64,000 nucleotides of DNA from contig NZ_CP006271.1 of the NCBI RefSeq assembly GCF_000737595.1, forward strand, positions 434,001-498,000, written 5' to 3'. Made by a program: the position numbers and the translations under genes. Positions 59,444 through 64,000 of the stretch are shown in pieces; within the stretch, counting starts at the first letter, position 1, and every line of letters begins with the position of its first letter. The DNA comes from Synechococcus sp. KORDI-52 (GTDB taxonomy: Bacteria; Cyanobacteriota; Cyanobacteriia; PCC-6307; Cyanobiaceae). The notes under the pieces are model-generated. The model saw nothing but the letters and a program-made list of their open reading frames with translations. It was not told the origin of the DNA and did no database searches.

Positions 59444-59632
59444 TTGATCAGTGCTGGTTTGCACTGGTGGGGTCAGCTGCGTCCGGAACCGTTGCAGCCG
59501 TCCTGGACCTTGGCGCTGCTGCTGGTTGTTTCCCCGGCTGCGCTGTTGGCGGCATGGTTGTTAACGACCTCTCCACAGGGTGCGGCCGGCGAGACGAGAG
59601 AATCAGAGGGATGTGATCAGGAGACCCATTGA
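59444..59632 (+). CDS. Small membrane protein coupled to argG
   Basis: The frame ends with a TGA at 59630-59632 that overlaps by one base the ATG of argG (TGATG), implying translational coupling. From TTG 59444 it encodes 62 residues with a membrane helix (about 20-40: [18 protein letters not shown]). In-frame codons upstream (from about 59399, beginning LNKSALLVVLW) extend a first hydrophobic segment, so the true start may be a non-ATG codon there. No family is recognised. A parallel frame at 59428 looks non-coding. Confidence 0.5.
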   Translation: MISAGLHWWGQLRPEPLQPSWTLALLLVVSPAALLAAWLLTTSPQGAAGETRESEGCDQETH

Positions 59633-60843
59633 TGGGCCGCGCCAAGAAGGTGGTACTCGCCTATTCCGGGGGAGTGGATACCAGTGTCTGCATCCCGTAC
59701 CTCAAGCAGGAATGGGGTGTGGAGGACGTGATCACATTTGCCGCCGACCTCGGACAGGGCGACGAGCTTGAACCGATTCGACAGAAGGCGCTGGATGCCG
59801 GTGCCAGTCAGTCGCTGGTGGGCGATCTGATCGAACCGTTCATCAAGGATTTCGCTTTTCCGGCGATTCGTGCCAACGCTCTCTACGAAGGCCGTTACCC
59901 CCTCTCCACGGCCCTGGCGAGGCCTCTGATCGCCAAGCGCCTGGTGGAAGTGGCTCGGGAGGTGGGTGCCGATGCTGTTGCCCATGGATGCACAGGCAAG
60001 GGCAACGACCAAGTGCGTTTCGATGTGGCCATCGCTGCACTGGCCCCGGATCTCAAGGTCCTCACCCCAGCCCGTGAGTGGGGCATGAGCCGTGAGGAGA
60101 CCATTTCCTACGGCGAACGCTTTGGTCTTCCTGCTCCGGTGAGCAAGAAGTCGCCCTATTCGATCGACCTCAATTTGCTGGGCCGCAGCATCGAGGCGGG
60201 ACCCCTTGAGGATCCGATGGTGGCTCCGCCGGAAGAGGTGTTTGCGATGACGCGATCGGTGGAGGCGGCTCCCGACGCTTATGAAGAGATCGAGATTGCT
60301 TTTGAATCCGGCAATCCTGTGGCGATCAATGGTCAGCAGCTGGACCCTGTGGCGTTGATTCGTGAAGCCAACCGTCTGGCGGGTACCCATGGCATTGGTC
60401 GCCTTGACATGATCGAGAACCGGGTGGTGGGCATCAAATCCCGGGAGATCTACGAAACGCCGGGGCTGTTGCTGCTGATCCAGGCCCACCAGGAACTGGA
60501 AAGTCTGACGTTGGCCGCCGATGTGCTGCGCAGCAAGCGGCAACTGGAAATGCAGTGGGCCGATCTTGTTTATCAGGGCCTTTGGTTCGGCCCCCTCAAG
60601 GATGCTCTTGACGGCTTCATGGACCGCACCCAGACCACTGTCAATGGTGTTGTCCGTCTCCGCTTGCACAAGGGAACGGCCACGGTCACCGGTCGAGGTT
60701 CAGCCGACAGCAGCCTCTACGTCCCTGAGATGGCGTCCTATGGCAGTGAGGATCAATTCGATCATCGTGCTGCCGAGGGCTTTATTTATGTCTGGGGTTT
60801 GCCCACCCGCCTCTGGTCAGCGTCACATCGCCGTTCAAGCTGA
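59632..60843 (+). CDS. argG: Argininosuccinate synthase
   Basis: ArgG joins citrulline and aspartate with ATP, one step before ArgH. The 403-residue protein has the PP-motif [25 protein letters not shown] and the [10 protein letters not shown] motif of the C-terminal domain. The ATG at 59632 is chosen over the TTG at 59629, because it forms the coupling overlap with the upstream small membrane gene. Its 3' end overlaps the end of a convergent coiled-coil gene by nine bases. Confidence 0.97.
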   Translation: MGRAKKVVLAYSGGVDTSVCIPYLKQEWGVEDVITFAADLGQGDELEPIRQKALDAGASQSLVGDLIEPFIKDFAFPAIRANALYEGRYPLSTALARPLIAKRLVEVAREVGADAVAHGCTGKGNDQVRFDVAIAALAPDLKVLTPAREWGMSREETISYGERFGLPAPVSKKSPYSIDLNLLGRSIEAGPLEDPMVAPPEEVFAMTRSVEAAPDAYEEIEIAFESGNPVAINGQQLDPVALIREANRLAGTHGIGRLDMIENRVVGIKSREIYETPGLLLLIQAHQELESLTLAADVLRSKRQLEMQWADLVYQGLWFGPLKDALDGFMDRTQTTVNGVVRLRLHKGTATVTGRGSADSSLYVPEMASYGSEDQFDHRAAEGFIYVWGLPTRLWSASHRRSS

Positions 60844-61182
60844 ACGTTGCTGCTTCCGCAGGAATCTGGGAAGCCTCAGGGCCGGAAAGCGCACGACGTT
60901 GTTCGGTTCTGGGGTCCCAGATAGGGCTGGCTGAGGCCGCTCATTCTGTTGTTGTTCAACCTGGTCAGCCAGCAGTCGATACCGCTCCATCAACGGCTCC
61001 AGTCGCTGTTGGAACCGGCGTTCAAAAACTTCAGGCAGTTCGGCCAGAAGGTCTTCATAAGCCTGGATTTCGGCTTCGAGTTCTTTGATTCTGCTCTTCA
61101 ACAACCGAATCACTTCAACGTCGCCATGACGCTCGTTCCTAATGGTTTCGGCTGCCTGGGGCTGTTTGGGTTGTGAATCCAT
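60835..61182 (-). CDS. Coiled-coil hypothetical protein
   Basis: A 115-residue highly charged protein. Residues 20-80 form a likely coiled coil ([26 protein letters not shown] and a second helix with many Glu, Arg and Gln), followed by a Pro-containing C-terminal tail. I do not recognise the family; it may act as a small scaffold or regulator. It lies 41 bases downstream of rpsF on the same strand, so it may be cotranscribed. Confidence 0.65.
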   Translation of the reverse strand: MDSQPKQPQAAETIRNERHGDVEVIRLLKSRIKELEAEIQAYEDLLAELPEVFERRFQQRLEPLMERYRLLADQVEQQQNERPQPALSGTPEPNNVVRFPALRLPRFLRKQQRSA

Positions 61183-61223
61183 GGGCGGACGCTATCGCCC
61201 GCCCAGAGATCACACAATGCTGA

Positions 61224-61601
61224 TCAGTCAGCTGATGCAGCGGCTTCGGCTTGTTGCTGTTGAGCAGCTTCGCTGCCCGGCATCACCCGAGGTGCGGGAA
61301 GGGGGCCTTCCTGTTTCACCGTCAGGTAGCGGATCACGTCCTCACTGAGGCGCATGGCTTTCTCGAGCACCGCAACGTGCTGGCCATCGCCGTTGTGGCT
61401 CAGTTGCACGTAGATGCCTCCTTCCTTGTGCTTGGCGATTGGATAGGCGAGACGGCGCTTGCCGCGCATCTGGTTGTCCAGCACATCGGCACCAGCTTCC
61501 ACGAGCATGTCGCGGTACTTGGTGAGATGGCTTTCGACTTCCTCCTCCGGAATATCCGGACGGAGGATGTACATGGTTTCGTAGTACGGATCGAGCGTCA
61601 T
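61224..61601 (-). CDS. rpsF: 30S ribosomal protein S6
   Basis: S6 binds 16S rRNA in the platform of the 30S subunit with S18. The 125-residue protein has the family pattern [10 protein letters not shown], a conserved [10 protein letters not shown] and [10 protein letters not shown], followed by an acidic/Ala tail of about 20 residues. The ATG at 61601 has an AGGAG-like site upstream (minus strand). Gene order differs from the rpsF-ssb-rpsR cluster of other bacteria, as in other cyanobacteria. Confidence 0.95.
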   Translation of the reverse strand: MTLDPYYETMYILRPDIPEEEVESHLTKYRDMLVEAGADVLDNQMRGKRRLAYPIAKHKEGGIYVQLSHNGDGQHVAVLEKAMRLSEDVIRYLTVKQEGPLPAPRVMPGSEAAQQQQAEAAASAD

Positions 61602-61624
61602 GGGCAGCTCCTACGGGGCTTCAG

Positions 61625-61640
61625 GCTCACTGGAGTGAGC
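61625..61640 (-). promoter_or_regulatory. Possible leader hairpin upstream of rpsF
   Basis: GCTCAC and GTGAGC form a six-base stem with a four-base loop in the 79-base region ahead of rpsF. S6:S18 autoregulatory leaders occur in many bacteria, but the conserved CCG bulge cannot be confirmed here. Confidence 0.25.
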
Positions 61641-61680
61641 GACGGATCCAACACCTTATCCCCTTGCGTGCCCCAGTACT

Positions 61681-62157
61681 TCAGTAAAGCTGCATGCGTA
61701 CGGCCTGGCTGATGCCGGGAAGATCCGGTTCGCGCCCGCGCCAGCACTCCACCAGGGCGAACAGAAGAATGGCCAGCACCGCCACCACAATCGTGCTTGA
61801 GAGGGTGCTCAGCAGCAGGCTGCCGCCGGCAACCGGTTGGAGCAGGATTCCAAAGGCAAAGCTCAACACCACGATCACAATGTCGGTGAGAAGGGCCTGC
61901 AGGGTGTTGAACCGCAGGAAGTAGGGAACATTTGGGTTGCGAACAACCGCCAGAAACAGCACAAAGAACAGCAACAACCCACCGAACGGAACTCCCCGAT
62001 TCAGTTGGATCAGCGGCACGGCGGGAACGATCAGCAGCCTGAGCAACGGGATCTGGTTGAACACACCGTCAGCCCCGAGGCCGAAGGGAATTGCGTCACT
62101 CCAGGGGAGCAGGTAAACCAGCGGTGCGACCAGCCGCTGCCAAAGAGGAATCTGCAC
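61681..62157 (-). CDS. Tic20 family membrane protein
   Basis: The 158-residue protein has four predicted transmembrane segments and the characteristic YLLPWSDAIPFG start and NPNVPYFLRFNTLQALL motif of the Tic20/Ycf60 family. In plastids Tic20 is an import channel component; the cyanobacterial role is unclear. The GTG at 62157 is chosen because an upstream in-frame ATG at 62298 lies inside aroE and adds Arg/Cys-rich sequence. It follows aroE by 25 bases on the same strand. Confidence 0.85.
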   Translation of the reverse strand: MQIPLWQRLVAPLVYLLPWSDAIPFGLGADGVFNQIPLLRLLIVPAVPLIQLNRGVPFGGLLLFFVLFLAVVRNPNVPYFLRFNTLQALLTDIVIVVLSFAFGILLQPVAGGSLLLSTLSSTIVVAVLAILLFALVECWRGREPDLPGISQAVRMQLY

Positions 62158-62182
62158 GGTGGGGCTAGGGATTGTTGGGACC

Positions 62183-63052
62183 TTAGGTCGCAAGAGCAGT
62201 CGCGGCGGCGCTTCGCATCGTCTCGACAGGAACGTCGTTTTGACCACTCCAGAGCCGCAGCGAGGCAGCGCCCTGGTGCACCAGCATCTCGAGGCCATCG
62301 ATGCACCGCTGGCCCCGTTGTTGCCCAGCGGTGAGCCAGCTGGTGGGCCTTGGTGTGTAGATCAGGTCGTAGAGAACCGCTTCGGAGCTCAGCCTGGACC
62401 AGATTTCGGCCCCCAGTGGCATCGCCTCGGGGTCACCGTGCTGGGCCATGCCCACCGGGGTGGTGTTCACCACGAGAGCCGCTTGAGCGATGGCGTCATT
62501 GAGCTGAGCTGCGTTGTCGAGACAGGGCGTCAGGGGGGCCTTGTCCTGCTGCAGAGCAGCGATGAAGGCTTGCAGTGTCTCGCTTCGGCGTCCCACAACG
62601 GTGATGCTGCTGAGGTCCAGGGTCTGCAGGCCGGCCACCACCGCCCGCGCCGATCCGCCGCAGCCGATCACCACGGCATGGCGTCCACCCCAGAGTTCCT
62701 TGACACCGAGGGGTGCGAGAAAGCCCTCCACGTCTGTGTTGGTGCCGAACCAGCCACCGCCCTCTCCTGGAATCAGGGTGTTGACGGCGCCGAGACGTTG
62801 TGCCAGCGCGCTCAGTTCCTCGCAGAGACCCGCGATGGTTTGCTTGTGGGGGATGGTGACATTGAGGCCTTGGCAGCCAACAGCCCTGAGACCCTTCAAC
62901 ACCTGATCAAGACTTTCGCTTTCGCAGGGCAGGGCCAGGTAGCGCCAGTTGAGCCCCATCGATGTGAGGGCTGCGTTCTGCATCACCGGCGACAGCGAGT
63001 GCCGTACCGGATGGCCAAGCAGGCCCACAAGGCTGGTGCCGCCGTTGATCAT
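62183..63052 (-). CDS. aroE: Shikimate dehydrogenase
   Basis: AroE reduces 3-dehydroshikimate with NADPH in aromatic amino-acid synthesis. The 289-residue protein starts MINGGTSLVGLLGHPVRHSLSP and has the catalytic Lys in NVTIPHK, the Asp in GTNTD and the Rossmann VIGCGGSARAV. An in-frame ATG at 63142 would add 30 residues that are not family-like. It leads an aroE-Tic20 operon and is divergent from dnaK, with 116 bases between. Confidence 0.95.
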   Translation of the reverse strand: MINGGTSLVGLLGHPVRHSLSPVMQNAALTSMGLNWRYLALPCESESLDQVLKGLRAVGCQGLNVTIPHKQTIAGLCEELSALAQRLGAVNTLIPGEGGGWFGTNTDVEGFLAPLGVKELWGGRHAVVIGCGGSARAVVAGLQTLDLSSITVVGRRSETLQAFIAALQQDKAPLTPCLDNAAQLNDAIAQAALVVNTTPVGMAQHGDPEAMPLGAEIWSRLSSEAVLYDLIYTPRPTSWLTAGQQRGQRCIDGLEMLVHQGAASLRLWSGQNDVPVETMRSAAATALAT

Positions 63053-63132
63053 TGCCAGGGCCGGATCGCTCCACCAGCCTGCCTGTTCGGGAACCACACC
63101 TCGCCTGTCACCGGGTTCGCTGTGGAGGATGA

Positions 63133-64000
<868 letters not shown>

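Noticed and set aside
59617-60669. 350-codon minus-strand frame over argG
   Set aside because: Antisense to a canonical argG; no recognisable domain and shadow-like composition.

Overview
The window looks like the chromosome of a marine picocyanobacterium, most likely an open-ocean or coastal Synechococcus. The evidence is GC-rich, tightly packed housekeeping genes; a Calvin-cycle type Gap2; a TLP40/CYP38-like lumenal cyclophilin; a Tic20 homologue; DUF3134 and DUF1400 proteins typical of cyanobacteria; a long-form sucrose-phosphate synthase; and dnaN beside a probable oriC with no dnaA next to it. Strain identity is an inference.

Left arm (1-36 kb): the end of an SDR epimerase, then pdxA, accB/efp, a cyclophilin/thiL pair, gap2, murC-murB and a YbaB protein. 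Next come the heat-shock operon grpE-dnaJ-tusA-rsgA and a pilB-pilT-pilC type IV pilus operon. These are followed by a flavoprotein, msrB, dusA, an RRM protein, argH, a PP2C-type phosphatase, ftsY-nusB, two membrane proteins, queG, a TPR protein, a type IIA topoisomerase A subunit, purF, purL, a PRC-barrel protein and dnaN.

Centre (36.07-36.50 kb): a gene-free stretch with DnaA-box-like 9-mers and an A-rich segment between dnaN and thrC. By eye, the top strand turns from C-rich on the left to G/T-rich on the right. This is the probable chromosome origin. dnaN, purL and purF run leftward from it; recN, uvrA and the sucrose synthase gene run rightward.

Right arm (36.5-52.4 kb): thrC, a DUF1400 protein, an ABC1 kinase, recN, uvrA, a DUF1400-hydrolase, sucrose-phosphate synthase, purT, an L,D-transpeptidase, another secreted DUF1400-like protein, an M23 peptidase, and two small genes, one of which encodes a 55-residue membrane protein.

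Accessory island (about 52.42-57.88 kb): base composition drops sharply to AT-rich. The island holds a decayed secreted-protein gene, a glycosyltransferase pseudogene with two visible lesions, a sulfotransferase, a divergently transcribed 478-residue protein that appears to join a sulfotransferase-like P-loop domain to a glycosyltransferase-like domain, and about 1.8 kb of decayed sequence. It looks like a cell-surface glycan module in partial decay. No integrase, transposase or tRNA is visible at its edges.

Far right (57.9-64 kb): core genes resume with mraY, a DUF3134 gene, a small membrane protein coupled to argG, argG, a coiled-coil protein, rpsF, a Tic20-like protein, aroE and the first 277 codons of dnaK. 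No rRNA, tRNA, insertion sequence or CRISPR array was found.
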